Assembly (NCBI RefSeq): GCF_003265345.1
Contig: NZ_QFWW01000029.1
Span: 297,805 to 361,804, forward strand
DNA: 64,000 bases
Direction of reading: 5' to 3'
Source: Lentzea terrae
GTDB taxonomy: Bacteria; Actinomycetota; Actinomycetes; Mycobacteriales; Pseudonocardiaceae
Both the position numbers and the translations under genes were made by a program. How positions within the stretch are numbered: position 1 is the stretch's first letter; every line of letters begins with the position of its first letter. Below, piece after piece: positions 17,617-27,109 of this stretch. A model generated the notes under the pieces. The model was not told the DNA's origin and did not search any database. It saw only the letters and a list, made by a program, of their open reading frames with translations.

Positions 17617-18831
17617 ATGAGAGCTCTCGCCAGATGGGTCGCGGCGACCGCCGCAGTGGTCTCGTTGGCGGCGTCGGCAGCTTGCGGCGGTGACTCCCCG
17701 GCGAACGAGAAGGTCGTGGAGTTCTGGTACTACCAACCGATCCCGGAGCAGTCCAAGCAGGTCAAGGAGCTGGTCAAGCGGTTCGAGGAGACGGAACCCA
17801 CAATCACCGTCCGCCTCACCGAGATTCCCAAGGACGACTACAACACCAAGCTCTCCTCCGCACTGGGCGGTGGCCGCGGCCCGGACGCGGGTTACCTCGA
17901 CCAGCCGCTGATGGCCCGCTACGCGAACGCCGGGCAGCTCGCCGAAGTCCCGGCGGGCACGATCACCGAGTCCGACTTCTACGACGGCGCACTGCGCACC
18001 AACAAGATCTCCGGGAAGCTGTGCGGAATCCCCCTTCAGCAGACCACCGTGGCGCTGTTCTACAACAAGAAGCTCGTCAGCACGCCGCCGGCGACCTGGA
18101 ACGAGCTGGTCGCCGAGTCCGCACGGGTGCACTGGGAGAACCCGAACCTCGCAGGTGTGAACGTTCCCAAGGGTGAGGGCTTCGGAGCCTGGCTCTTCCC
18201 GGCGTTCGTTGCCTCCGCCGGGGGCACGATGCTCGACGAGGGCAGCAGGAGAATCGCCTTCGCCGACCCACCAGCGCAGGAAGCACTCGCGTTGTGGCGC
18301 AAGCTGCTGGAGAGCTCACCGCGCCGGATCACCAACAGCGAGAACTCGTTCCACAAAGGACTCACTGCGATGATGTTCTCCGGACCGTGGGAGGTGCTGA
18401 CGATCAGGCAGCAGTTCCCGCAGCTCGATTTCGGCGTGGCGCCGTTGCCGAGGAAGGACGTCGCGGCGAGCAACATCGGCGGCGACAACGGTGTGGTGTT
18501 CAGCAAGGCCCGCAATCCCGACGCGGCCTGGAAGTGGCTGCGGTTCCTGTCCGACGCCACGCACAACGCCGAGTTCAGCAACATCACCGGCAACTTCCCG
18601 ACGAACAGGAAGGCCGCGCAGGCAGCGAAGATCAATACCGATCCGGCGCTCAAGGTGTTCGTTGACCAGCTCGAGACCGCTCAGGCGCGTCCCACCGTGC
18701 CGGAGTGGATCCAGATCAACGACGAGTACCTCGCCAAGGCGATCGAGGAAGGCGTCGACGGCGGCAGGTCACCCGCCGATGCACTGACGGACGCCGCTGC
18801 CAGAGCCCGCAAACTGCTGGGGTGGCAGTGA
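17617..18831 (+). CDS. ABC transporter sugar-binding lipoprotein
   Basis: A 404-residue extracellular solute-binding protein (family 1). A lipoprotein signal (ATAAVVSLAASAAC, lipobox SAAC with the Cys near residue 23) is followed by VEFWYYQPIPEQSKQVKELV and the LVKRFEETEPTITVRL region typical of carbohydrate binders. FYNKKLVSTPPATWNELV is another family-typical segment. It anchors at the outer face of the membrane and hands sugar to the two permeases that follow. ATG 17617 is preceded by AGGAGG. No ATPase gene is present, so a shared MsiK-type ATPase probably powers import. Confidence 0.93.
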   Translation: MRALARWVAATAAVVSLAASAACGGDSPANEKVVEFWYYQPIPEQSKQVKELVKRFEETEPTITVRLTEIPKDDYNTKLSSALGGGRGPDAGYLDQPLMARYANAGQLAEVPAGTITESDFYDGALRTNKISGKLCGIPLQQTTVALFYNKKLVSTPPATWNELVAESARVHWENPNLAGVNVPKGEGFGAWLFPAFVASAGGTMLDEGSRRIAFADPPAQEALALWRKLLESSPRRITNSENSFHKGLTAMMFSGPWEVLTIRQQFPQLDFGVAPLPRKDVAASNIGGDNGVVFSKARNPDAAWKWLRFLSDATHNAEFSNITGNFPTNRKAAQAAKINTDPALKVFVDQLETAQARPTVPEWIQINDEYLAKAIEEGVDGGRSPADALTDAAARARKLLGWQ

Positions 18832-19742
18832 ACGGCGTCCACCGGTCGAGTTCCTGGCATCGGCGTCGGCGGGACGCGCTGGCCGGCTTCGCCTTCACCG
18901 CACCCGCGATGCTGCACACCCTGGTGTTCATGCTCGTGCCCGCCGGGGCGGCGCTCTACTTCAGCTTCACGGAATGGGACATGATCTCCCCGGCCCACTG
19001 GGTGGGACTGCGGAACTACCAGGAGATCCTCTTCGACTCCGACCTCTACCCGGACTTCTGGAAGTCGGTTCGCGTCACCGCCCTGTACGCGCTGCTGTCG
19101 GTGCCCGCGTCGCTGGTGACCGGATTCGTGCAGGCCTACCTCATCGATCTCCTCCGCCGGGGACAGTCGCTCTACCGGCTCGTCTTCTACCTCCCGGTGA
19201 TCACCGCGGAAGCGGCGGTCGCGGCGATCTGGAAGTGGCTCTACGACCCGCAGTTCGGTCTGATCAACGCCGGGCTCGAGGTGCTGGGCGGCACCGGCCC
19301 GGACTGGCTCGGCACCCCTGGCGTGGTGATCCCGGCACTGGCGCTCATCGCGGCCTGGCAGTCCGGTACGGCGATGCTCATCTTCCTCGCCGGTCTCAAA
19401 GGAATCCCACGCACCTACTACGAGGCGGCCGAAGTCGATGGTGCGAACCGGTGGCAGCAACTCGGGCGCATCACGCTGCCGCTGTTGCGTCCCACCACGT
19501 TCTACCTCGTCGTCACCGGCGTGATCGCGGCCCTGCAGGTGTTCGGCATCGTCTACGTGCTGTTCGGCGGCAACGCGGGGCCGGAGCGCTCCGGCCTGAG
19601 CTACGTCCTGCACCTCTACCTGTTCGGCTACCGCAACGGCGCGATGGGTGCGGCGAGCGCCATGTCCGTTCTGTTGTTCGTGACCGTCCTCCTGGTGACC
19701 GCGGCGCAGTTCCGCCTGGTTCCACAGCAGTACGAGGAGTGA
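18828..19742 (+). CDS. ABC sugar transporter permease (MalF/UgpA type)
   Basis: A 304-residue permease with about six membrane helices. The ATPase-contact EAA loop is YYEAAEVDGANRWQQLGRITLPLL. I take the start as GTG 18828, overlapping the stop of the binding-protein gene (GTGA); the frame is open further upstream but that part overlaps a conserved coding region. N-terminal MNGVHRSSSWHRRRRDALAGF is a normal cytoplasmic end. It forms a heterodimer with the next gene product. Confidence 0.92.
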   Translation: MNGVHRSSSWHRRRRDALAGFAFTAPAMLHTLVFMLVPAGAALYFSFTEWDMISPAHWVGLRNYQEILFDSDLYPDFWKSVRVTALYALLSVPASLVTGFVQAYLIDLLRRGQSLYRLVFYLPVITAEAAVAAIWKWLYDPQFGLINAGLEVLGGTGPDWLGTPGVVIPALALIAAWQSGTAMLIFLAGLKGIPRTYYEAAEVDGANRWQQLGRITLPLLRPTTFYLVVTGVIAALQVFGIVYVLFGGNAGPERSGLSYVLHLYLFGYRNGAMGAASAMSVLLFVTVLLVTAAQFRLVPQQYEE

Positions 19743-19746
19743 GCCG

Positions 19747-20691
19747 TTGAGTGCTGCCAAAACCGTGGACACCGCGCCCGCTGTCGGGACCGCGCCGTCG
19801 GCGGACCTGGGCACCCGCACATCGGGGCGCAGGCGGCGGCGACGCCACGATGCGCCGATCGCGTTGCTGGCCACCGCTCACGTGCTGCTGATCGGCGGGG
19901 TCGTCGTCGCGCTGGCGCCGTTCGTGTGGATGGTGGCGACGTCGTTCAAGCAGCCGCAGGACGTGTTCACACCGACACCCAACCTGTTACCGACGGACGC
20001 ACGAACCGGCCAGTGGGCGGGCACCTTCGCCAACTACCTCCAGGTCCTCGATCTCGGCGGGTTCGCCGTGGCCCTGCTCAACAGCGTGATCGTCGTGGTC
20101 GTGCTGATCCCGGGAAAGCTGCTGCTGGACGCGTTGGCCGCCTACGCGTTCGCCCGCATCCCGTTTCCCGGACGCGACGCGTTGTTCCTCGTCGTGCTGG
20201 CCACGATCATGGTCCCCGGCGTCGCCCTGCTCATCCCCAAGGTGTTCGTCACCCAGGAGCTCGGCATGGGTGACAGTCTCGCCGGCGTCATCGTGCCCAG
20301 CCTGGTCTCGGCCTTCGACATCTTTCTGCTCCGGCAGTTCTTCCTGACCTTGCCAGGGGATCTGGAGGAAGCGGCCATGATCGACGGAGCGGGGCGGCTG
20401 CGGATCTTCTGGTCGGTCGCGCTGCCTCTGGCCAAGCCCGCGCTCGCGGTCGTCACGATCACGAGCTTCATCTTCCACTGGAACGAACTGCTGTGGCCGC
20501 TCGTGATCCTCTCGGATCAGGACAGGTACACCCTGCCGCTCGCGTTGCAAGCGCTCGCGGCCGGTCGGGTCGCACAGCCCCACCTGGTCATGGCGGGCGC
20601 GGTGATCGCCGTGATGCCGGTCATCGGGATCTTCCTGGTGTTCCAGCGCAGGATCCTCGACGGGATACAGCTCACCGGACTGAAGAGCTGA
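19747..20691 (+). CDS. ABC sugar transporter permease (MalG/UgpE type)
   Basis: A 314-residue second permease. Its EAA loop is LEEAAMIDGAGRLRIFWSVALPLAKPAL. The N-terminus has ~40 mostly hydrophilic residues with RRRRRHDAP before the first membrane helix. TTG 19747, 4 bp after the previous stop, is the first in-frame start and suits translational coupling; a GTG eight codons downstream is an alternative. Membrane partner of the preceding permease. Confidence 0.9.
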   Translation: MSAAKTVDTAPAVGTAPSADLGTRTSGRRRRRRHDAPIALLATAHVLLIGGVVVALAPFVWMVATSFKQPQDVFTPTPNLLPTDARTGQWAGTFANYLQVLDLGGFAVALLNSVIVVVVLIPGKLLLDALAAYAFARIPFPGRDALFLVVLATIMVPGVALLIPKVFVTQELGMGDSLAGVIVPSLVSAFDIFLLRQFFLTLPGDLEEAAMIDGAGRLRIFWSVALPLAKPALAVVTITSFIFHWNELLWPLVILSDQDRYTLPLALQALAAGRVAQPHLVMAGAVIAVMPVIGIFLVFQRRILDGIQLTGLKS

Positions 20692-20738
20692 CCCCGGCCA
20701 TCCCTGCTCCTCGTCGTCGAACTGTCGAAAGGATGCTC

Positions 20739-22862
20739 GTGACCACGTCGTTTCAGACCCCTTCGGTACGTGGGGGATGGTTCATCAAGGACGGACAGCC
20801 GCGGCCGTTCGTCACCGCCGACTACCCGTACTACCGGGACGAGCCGAGGAACTGGGGTGACCGGCTGGCGACGTTGGCGCGCATGGGACTGGACGCGGTC
20901 ACGACGTACGTGCCGTGGCGACACCACCAGCCCTTGGCGCAGCGGTCCCCGGATCTGGTCGGCAGAACCGACCCGAGACGCGACGCGGCGCGGTTCGTCC
21001 GGCTCGCAGCGGAAGCCGGCCTGTCCGTGGTGGTCAAGCCGGGGCCGTTCATCCACGCCGAGACCAACTACGGCGGCCTGCCCGACTGGGTGTCGCCGAT
21101 CTACGACAGGCGCATCGAACCGGTTCTCGACGCCTCCGGTGCGCCGAGAACCTGGTCCGGATCGCGCTGCAGACCCGACGGCAAGCCGGTGGACTGGCCA
21201 CTGCCCGCGCCGCTGTGCCCGGTGTTCGACGAACTCGCGCTGTCCTGGCTGCGAGCGGTCGGCGAGCAGCTCGTGCGGCCACATTCCGCGCCGGACGGTC
21301 CGATCGTCGCGGTGCAGATCGCCAACGAGGGAATCTACACCGACGGCGCGCTCGGCTTGTGGGACATGGACTTCAGCGCATCCGCGCTGGCCGCCCACCA
21401 CAGGCTGCACGCACCACTCGGCGACGGTCCGCCGTCTCCTCCCGCAACCGGTGCCGCCGAGATCGATCCGCTGCGACGGGTGGCGTGGGGACACACGCAG
21501 GCCGAGCGGTTCGCCGAGCTGTTCCGGCGGTGGTCGGCCACCGTCGGTGCGGCGGTGCCCACGGTGGTGAACGTGAACCCGCCCGCCGCCGATCCGGGTG
21601 CACTGGACTCGTGGCTCGCCCGAACGCAGCCGTGGCGTTGGGCCGGCGTGCGCTACGGCTTCACCAACTGGGTCGGACCAGTCGCCTCGAACGACGAGTC
21701 CCGTGCTCGCTACGTGATCGCGGCCAAGCTGGCGCCCGGCTGCAACTACGAGGAGAACTGGGGGTTCTCGGTGCTCTACGAGAAGGCGTTCTCCGATCCG
21801 ACCACCTGCCTGCACCAGACCGTCCTCGCGCTGGCCTGCGGCGCCACCGGCTACAACCTCTACACCGGTGTCGCCACCAGCACCTGGGGCTCCGACCTCG
21901 ACCGCTTCCACGACCGGCCGTACCCGGACTGTGCTCCGATCTCGGCGAACGGCGAGGAAACGGAGAAGGCGACGACCGCGCAGGCGCTCGCGGACTATCT
22001 GCGCCGCCACGGAACCGAATGGGCCATCGGCCGTCCCGTGCGGTCGGCGGTGATCGGTTACTGGGCGCCGCACGCGGCCGCCGCCGCGTGGAACGCACGA
22101 CCCGCGGACCGCGGGAATCACGGGGCGGTGCCCGCGTGCGGGGAGTTCCTGCGGGCCTGGCACGACGCGGCCCGGATGTACCAGCTCGACTTCGGCCTGT
22201 GGGATCTCGACGATCCGGGCACCGATCCGGCCGACGCCGCGGGGCGTGCGTCGGGCCGGGTCACGGGCATTCCGCTGGTGGTGCCGACGTGGCGTTACCT
22301 GCCGCGCCCGCAACAACGGCTGCTCGCGAGCCACGTCGCGGAGGGTGGACGGCTGATTCTCGTCGGCGAGATGCCGGGGTTCGATCTCCACGGGCGGTCG
22401 TGCCTGTTGCTCGACGACGTGATCCGTTCCGCGGACCCGGACCGGGTCCTGCACTGGCCGGATCCGTCCGTTGTGGACGGCGCGGTCGTCGCCGCCCGGC
22501 GGGTCGCCGAGTGGGCGCCGCCCGCCGCGAGGGTCGTCGAGGGAGTCGCCGACGTGTATCTGCGTCGGTGTCCCGGCGGCGTGGACCACCTCGCGGTGCT
22601 CGCGAACGCCGACTGTGGCAGCACCGTTCGCATCGAGACCAACATGTCCCATTCGGTCGCGCTCGATCTGTGCGCCGGTGGCGCCGCCCTCGTCCGGCTC
22701 GCCGACGGCGTGGTCACCGATGCGCTGGTCACCGGTCGCAACGGACATCTCGGTTCCTCGATCACGCCGAGCGTGACAGCGGGCGGTGTCCGGTTCACCG
22801 CGCCCTACGGCACGCTGTTGAACGCCACGACGACCACACGGCGCCAACATGTGCCTACGTGA
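20739..22862 (+). CDS. GH35-like beta-galactosidase family glycoside hydrolase
   Basis: A cytoplasmic enzyme of about 707 residues. It begins with the barrel motif VRGGWFIKDGQPRPFVTADY and continues with WGDRLATLARMGLDAVTTYV and VVKPGPFIHAE, as in GH35 and related clan GH-A beta-galactosidases. QIANEGIYTD carries the presumed acid/base Glu, and the Glu pair in NYEENWGF is the candidate nucleophile. GTG 20739 is preferred because GAAAGGA sits at good distance from it; ATG 20733 is only one base from that motif. It finishes the degradation of imported beta-linked oligosaccharides. Confidence 0.82.
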   Translation: MTTSFQTPSVRGGWFIKDGQPRPFVTADYPYYRDEPRNWGDRLATLARMGLDAVTTYVPWRHHQPLAQRSPDLVGRTDPRRDAARFVRLAAEAGLSVVVKPGPFIHAETNYGGLPDWVSPIYDRRIEPVLDASGAPRTWSGSRCRPDGKPVDWPLPAPLCPVFDELALSWLRAVGEQLVRPHSAPDGPIVAVQIANEGIYTDGALGLWDMDFSASALAAHHRLHAPLGDGPPSPPATGAAEIDPLRRVAWGHTQAERFAELFRRWSATVGAAVPTVVNVNPPAADPGALDSWLARTQPWRWAGVRYGFTNWVGPVASNDESRARYVIAAKLAPGCNYEENWGFSVLYEKAFSDPTTCLHQTVLALACGATGYNLYTGVATSTWGSDLDRFHDRPYPDCAPISANGEETEKATTAQALADYLRRHGTEWAIGRPVRSAVIGYWAPHAAAAAWNARPADRGNHGAVPACGEFLRAWHDAARMYQLDFGLWDLDDPGTDPADAAGRASGRVTGIPLVVPTWRYLPRPQQRLLASHVAEGGRLILVGEMPGFDLHGRSCLLLDDVIRSADPDRVLHWPDPSVVDGAVVAARRVAEWAPPAARVVEGVADVYLRRCPGGVDHLAVLANADCGSTVRIETNMSHSVALDLCAGGAALVRLADGVVTDALVTGRNGHLGSSITPSVTAGGVRFTAPYGTLLNATTTTRRQHVPT

Positions 22863-22874
22863 GGAGAGCGCACC

Positions 22875-24077
22875 GTGCACCGGGGCAAGCTGACCGTTCG
22901 TGACCTGCGCGCCGGCAATCGGGCGCGGGTGTTGCGCGTGTTGTACCTCGACGGCCCGCGCAGCCGACACGAACTCGCCGAGGTGACCGGCCTGAGCCAG
23001 GGGTCGGTCAGCAACGTGACGGGCGAGCTGATCGCCGACGGGGTCGTGGTCGAGGCCGGGCACGTCGACTCCGACGGCGGACGGCCGCGGGTGCTCCTGC
23101 GGGTGAACCCCCGCCACGCCGTCGTCGTCGGAGTTGACGTCGGGGAGACGCACGTGCTGGTCGAGGCGTTCGACCTGACGCTGCGGCGGCTGGCGACGAC
23201 GAAGTTCGCCATGCAGCCCGACACCCACTCGGCCGACGAAGTCGCGAAGCGGATCCTCGCAGGGCTCCGGCGCTGCCTCACCGAGAGCGGGGCCGGCCAG
23301 GGTGACGTGCTCGGCGTCGGCATCGGTCTACCGGGTCTGGTGGAGCACGGACTGGTCTACGGGCAGACCGTGGGCTGGGACGGCGTTCCGCTGGAACGGA
23401 TGCTGCGTGCGGGCACGGACATCCCGCTGCACCTGGACAACGGCGCCAACACAGCCGGCCAGGCGGAGCTGTGGTTCGGCGCCGGCCGTGGCATCGACGA
23501 CGCGGTCATCACGTTGATCGGGTCCGGCGTCGGCGCGAGCGTGATCGCGGAAAGCGTGCCCTACCGAGGCACGTCCGGCGGTGCCGGAGAGTGGGGGCAC
23601 ACGACGGTGGCCCTCGACGGCCGGGAGTGCCGCTGCGGAGCGTTCGGCTGCCTGGAGGCCTACATCGGCGCCAAGGGCGTCGTCGACCGGTATCGCTCGC
23701 TCGGCGGCACCGTCCCCGCGGACCAGGAGGCAGCGCTGCGGTCGCTGGTTGCTTCGGACACCGCACTTGCACGGCAAGTGCTTCGTGAGGTCGCACGCCA
23801 TGCGGGTATCGGCATCGGCAGCCTGATCAACCTCTTCAACCCCGAGCGGGTGATCCTGGGTGGCTGGGCGGGACTCCTGCTCGGCTCGCGTCTGCTGCCC
23901 GACATCCGGGAAGAAGCGGCGCGCCACGCCCTGCGCAGACCGTTCGCCCAGGCGTCGATCATGCTGTGCGAACTCGGGCCCGAGTCGGTCGCATTGGGCG
24001 CCGCGACCCTTCCCGTGGCGGAACTCCTCGCCGCCGGAGGAGCCCGGCCGGTCGCCCCCATCCGCACCGCCGGTTAG
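22875..24077 (+). CDS. ROK family transcriptional repressor (second copy)
   Basis: A 400-residue ROK protein, the last gene of the sugar operon, starting at GTG 22875 after GAGGAG. The winged helix-turn-helix is HELAEVTGLSQGSVSNVTGEL, the phosphate motif is DVGETHVLVEAF, and the zinc motif is CRCGAFGCLEAYIG. Long stretches match the ROK protein at 10273 almost residue for residue (for example DGGRP, INLFNPER, GGWAGLLLGSRLLP). Two related repressors bracketing one locus may bind the same operators with different inducers. It ends 3 bp from the convergent TetR gene. Confidence 0.9.
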   Translation: MHRGKLTVRDLRAGNRARVLRVLYLDGPRSRHELAEVTGLSQGSVSNVTGELIADGVVVEAGHVDSDGGRPRVLLRVNPRHAVVVGVDVGETHVLVEAFDLTLRRLATTKFAMQPDTHSADEVAKRILAGLRRCLTESGAGQGDVLGVGIGLPGLVEHGLVYGQTVGWDGVPLERMLRAGTDIPLHLDNGANTAGQAELWFGAGRGIDDAVITLIGSGVGASVIAESVPYRGTSGGAGEWGHTTVALDGRECRCGAFGCLEAYIGAKGVVDRYRSLGGTVPADQEAALRSLVASDTALARQVLREVARHAGIGIGSLINLFNPERVILGGWAGLLLGSRLLPDIREEAARHALRRPFAQASIMLCELGPESVALGAATLPVAELLAAGGARPVAPIRTAG

Positions 24078-24080
24078 CGG

Positions 24081-24722
24081 TCAGTCCACAACGCGATCGA
24101 ACGGTGGTGGTTGGGTGCGCAAACGGTCGCGCTGCTCGGCGGGCACCAGGCGGTCGACCTGACGCTGCCACAACACCGTCAGTTGGCCGTCCACATCGGA
24201 CTTGCCTGCGGACACGACGGTGCGCAGCTGCCCACCGATGATCATCATCATGAGGCTTTCCGCCTCTTCGCGGACATCGACGTCCGGTTGAACCTGGCCC
24301 ACCTCGACGGCATCGCGCAGCAGGTCGCGGATCATCATGGCGACGCTGACGCAGTACGTTCCTGCCAGCAGCTCGAACAGCTCGCTGGTGAACAGCAGTC
24401 GCACGCTCACCCGCACCGTCCGATCCGTACAGACCAGCCGACACATGAGGTACGTCATGTCGATCAGCGCCTGCAACGGGCTCGGGCTGACAGCCTCGAC
24501 CGCGGCACGAACATCGTGCGACATCTGGAAGTACTCCTCGACAACCGCCGCCGCAAGTGCGAGCTTGGACGGAAAGTGACGATAGAGGGCACCCTTGGTG
24601 ACCCTCACCCTCCGGCACACCGCGTCCAGGGACGTGCGCGTGAACCCGTCGCGGTCGAACAACTCGATGCTCGCGGCTATCAGGCGTTCCCTGGTGCGGC
24701 GCCCATCCGCCAGGTCGTTCAA
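24081..24722 (-). CDS. ScbR-like TetR family regulator (downstream gene of pair)
   Basis: A 213-residue TetR protein. The N-terminal HTH reads LIAASIELFDRDGF...VTKGALYRHFPSK, as in gamma-butyrolactone receptor (ScbR/ArpA) proteins. The C-terminal ligand domain includes FTSELFELLAGTY. I place the start at TTG 24722 (MNDLADGRRTRERL); GGTGGGAG lies upstream and the resulting length suits the family. The frame is open upstream, but that part lacks family character and overlaps the other regulator gene. It lies 31 bp after the stop of the second ScbR-like gene and is probably in the same operon. Confidence 0.85.
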   Translation of the reverse strand: MNDLADGRRTRERLIAASIELFDRDGFTRTSLDAVCRRVRVTKGALYRHFPSKLALAAAVVEEYFQMSHDVRAAVEAVSPSPLQALIDMTYLMCRLVCTDRTVRVSVRLLFTSELFELLAGTYCVSVAMMIRDLLRDAVEVGQVQPDVDVREEAESLMMMIIGGQLRTVVSAGKSDVDGQLTVLWQRQVDRLVPAEQRDRLRTQPPPFDRVVD

Positions 24723-24753
24723 TCGACTCCCACCCGGACTCCGGTACGAGCAC

Positions 24754-25413
24754 TCAACGCGTAGCAGTGATTGTGGAGTGAATGTGGCTGGAAGGCTGCT
24801 GCAGTCGCAGCGTGCGGCGGACGTCCGGTGGCGCCAGCGCCGGAATCCACATCCGCCACACCGCGGCCGCACGTTGTGTCACGTCGTCGCAATCGGTCAT
24901 CGCGATCAACGCCACCCGCATCCCGATCAGGGCCGTCATGACCGCTGCCGCGGCCTGCCGCAGGTCGAGATCGGGGTACAGCTCACCTTCGCTGTCCGCG
25001 GCCAGCAGCAGGTCACACACGACCCCGATCCACTGGTCGATCTGCTGCTCGGCGAGCTCCTCGCACAGAGGCGACTGGAAGAGCAGACGGTGTGCGCCCG
25101 CGGTGGTGAGATCGGGCCCAGTGCGGAGGGACACCGCGTAGCCGAGGTCCACCAGAACCTGCAGTGGACTGTGACGTGCCACCGACAGTTGCCGCCGCGC
25201 GTGGCTCCACTCTTGCGTCTGCCGGTTCAGCACCTCCGCGGCAAGCGCTTTCTTCGACGGAAAATAGAAGTACAGCGCACCTTTGGTGACCCCGGCCGCA
25301 CGACAGATGTCGGAAACCTTCGCGCGGGCATAGCCGTCTCGTTCGAAAATGACCGCCGCTGCCGCGAGAAGATCGGCCCTCGTGTGATTCGTACTGGCGC
25401 TTCCGGCAGGCAT
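24754..25413 (-). CDS. ScbR-like TetR family regulator (upstream gene of pair)
   Basis: A 219-residue TetR protein. The HTH region reads LLAAAAVIFERDGYARAKV then GVTKGALYFYFPSKKALA, as in gamma-butyrolactone autoregulator receptors. The ligand-binding C-terminal domain has LLFQSPLCEELAEQQIDQWI. The start is ATG 25413, with GAAGGG six bases upstream; the open frame before it has no family similarity. Autoregulator receptors usually repress antibiotic clusters and their own genes. No signal-synthase gene (AfsA type) is visible nearby. Confidence 0.87.
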   Translation of the reverse strand: MPAGSASTNHTRADLLAAAAVIFERDGYARAKVSDICRAAGVTKGALYFYFPSKKALAAEVLNRQTQEWSHARRQLSVARHSPLQVLVDLGYAVSLRTGPDLTTAGAHRLLFQSPLCEELAEQQIDQWIGVVCDLLLAADSEGELYPDLDLRQAAAAVMTALIGMRVALIAMTDCDDVTQRAAAVWRMWIPALAPPDVRRTLRLQQPSSHIHSTITATR

Positions 25414-25627
25414 GGCACCCTTCCGGTGGACGGCTCCGGCGAACCAATCGGGCGAATGATGATCGCCTTTGGCGAGGTTCTCGGTTTGTTGCCGAGCGCT
25501 GTCCTCCAACGTGTAGCGAGCTGTTGATGAGATTCCCCAGCGCGGGTGCTCCGGCGGCCGCTCGTCGGAACACCCGCATCCGAAGCGGCGTTTCCCTGCG
25601 TCACACCGCTTCACAGGGCGGTCGCGG

Positions 25628-25939
25628 TCAGGCCCGGCGGGTGCAACGGGCGACGGCGGCCGCCAGGTCCACGTCTTGCTGCGGCAGGTCGAGCACGGCG
25701 CAGAGCCACTTCCGCCAGTAAGGCCCCGGTATGCGTTTGCCGCGTTCCCAGCGGGAGATGTCCTCCCTGGTGATGCTGCTGTTGCCGGAGGCATCGTTGA
25801 GTTGCCCGGCCAGGTCGTACTGACTCAGCCCGTGCCGGCTTCTGAGTTCACGGAGCATGCTGCACAGTGATTCCGGCGGCTCACCCACTTCTTTCCGTGC
25901 GGTTTGTCGAGGCACGTCGGACACCTTTTGTCCCGTCAT
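25628..25939 (-). CDS. XRE-type helix-turn-helix DNA-binding protein
   Basis: A 103-residue protein with one lambda-repressor-type HTH (LRSRHGLSQYDLAGQL, then SITREDISRWERGKRIPG) spanning most of its length. ATG 25939 is preceded by GGAGG at good spacing. It has no ligand or partner domain, so it may act alone or as an antitoxin-like or accessory regulator. A 213-bp gap separates it from the TetR gene downstream. Confidence 0.8.
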   Translation of the reverse strand: MTGQKVSDVPRQTARKEVGEPPESLCSMLRELRSRHGLSQYDLAGQLNDASGNSSITREDISRWERGKRIPGPYWRKWLCAVLDLPQQDVDLAAAVARCTRRA

Positions 25940-26034
25940 CGACCTCGCCTCCTTGAAATAAAGCAATCTTGCCATCAGCGGTCACCCGGCTTCGAAGGCA
26001 TCCTGGTGATACCCGAGGAATCTCGTGTTCACGT

Positions 26035-26445
26035 TCAGTGAGCAGCGCGCAGTGCCGAGGCGATCGCGAGGGTGTCCAAGAACAGGCGCAACCCGGTGAT
26101 CAGACCACCTTGCACAGTCAGCCACACCACGAAGTCGCAGGAGAAGTCGGCTGCGGTCGTCAGCACGCGTCCATGCAGCCGCCCCAACAACACGGCGTCG
26201 TCAGCGTCGACGGCCATGCGTCGCATCGTGATCGCGGTGATGTCGAAGACAGACAGGCAACCCAGCACGAACGCCTCGACCTGCCGACCACTGTGGATCT
26301 CAGTGGGCCAGGGAGGATTGGGTATCGGGGTCGTCCACCACGTCACATCAGGGGCGAACAGGAGACCCAGTCCGACCGAATCCTTCGCCGCCAACCTTGC
26401 GATCAACTTCTCCGCCACGATCGCGACGTCCTCCCGAGCCGTCAT
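26035..26445 (-). CDS. SnoaL-like/NTF2-fold protein
   Basis: A 136-residue protein with the SnoaL/NTF2-like layout: an N-terminal helix (VAIVAEKLIARLAAKDSVGL) followed by LFAPDVTWWTTP and a series of strands ending ITGLRLFLDT. Members include polyketide cyclases, ketosteroid-isomerase relatives and many enzymes of unknown function. There is no pathway context, so no substrate is proposed. Confidence 0.75.
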   Translation of the reverse strand: MTAREDVAIVAEKLIARLAAKDSVGLGLLFAPDVTWWTTPIPNPPWPTEIHSGRQVEAFVLGCLSVFDITAITMRRMAVDADDAVLLGRLHGRVLTTAADFSCDFVVWLTVQGGLITGLRLFLDTLAIASALRAAH

Positions 26446-27109
26446 GCGCTGGGTCCCATGTGGTCAATCGCCGGTGTGTGACTGGCCAATGTCGTCTCTC
26501 TTCGACTCTCTTCAACATCGATCATGTGCATCTGTGGTGTCAGAGCCGCTCTCGCGGCTGGAGCTCGGACTGGCCGCCCGACGTAGCATCGGAACTCGTC
26601 CGTCTCGCTAAGGGTGTCGTGCAGGCGCCTGTCGGCGCACGGGGCCAATACTCGGCAGACCGCGGCGGGCGTTGCCTCCGTGACCGATGATCGTCGCCGT
26701 AACGCGCTCGGTCTGCCTGCGCGTATTGTCTGAAAAGGACGCTCGCCCTCCTCAGGTCGGTGTCGACGCGCCGCTGTGGCACGGGGCTGTGAGTGGTGTG
26801 CTGATGGAGGCGGGCGAGGCCGAATCCTGGCGGGCAATGCTGCGCCGCATGGTGACGCACTTTGAGTCCCACAGTGAGCGACGGCGGGCAACCTTGCGCG
26901 TGAACCAGCCGCTGCCGCCCTGCACGTCCGGCCGCCGCACGAAGAGCAGTTCGTCCACGACCACGTGCGGCTGCTGCCCGTCAGCCAGACCTACCTGGTC
27001 GCACTGCGGTTCATGAAGAGTCCCACCCTCGTCGCGCTGACGTTCGTCTGGTGGATCAGCCTCATTCGTCAGGTGTTCCAGACTTCCGACGTCGGCGAGA
27101 CGCTCTCGG
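26446..27109. other. 664-bp gene-poor stretch with a possible remnant
   Basis: No intact gene seen. On the plus strand, 26878-27123 is an open frame without a start codon that reads like a protein C-terminus (RLLPVSQTYLVALRFMKSP, then VWWISLIRQVFQ). It is bounded by a stop at 26875 and may be a broken gene tail. Confidence 0.35.

Noticed and set aside
20517..23228. A 903-codon open frame on the minus strand
   Set aside because: Antisense to the GH35-like and ROK genes, Arg/Gly-rich, no domain seen.
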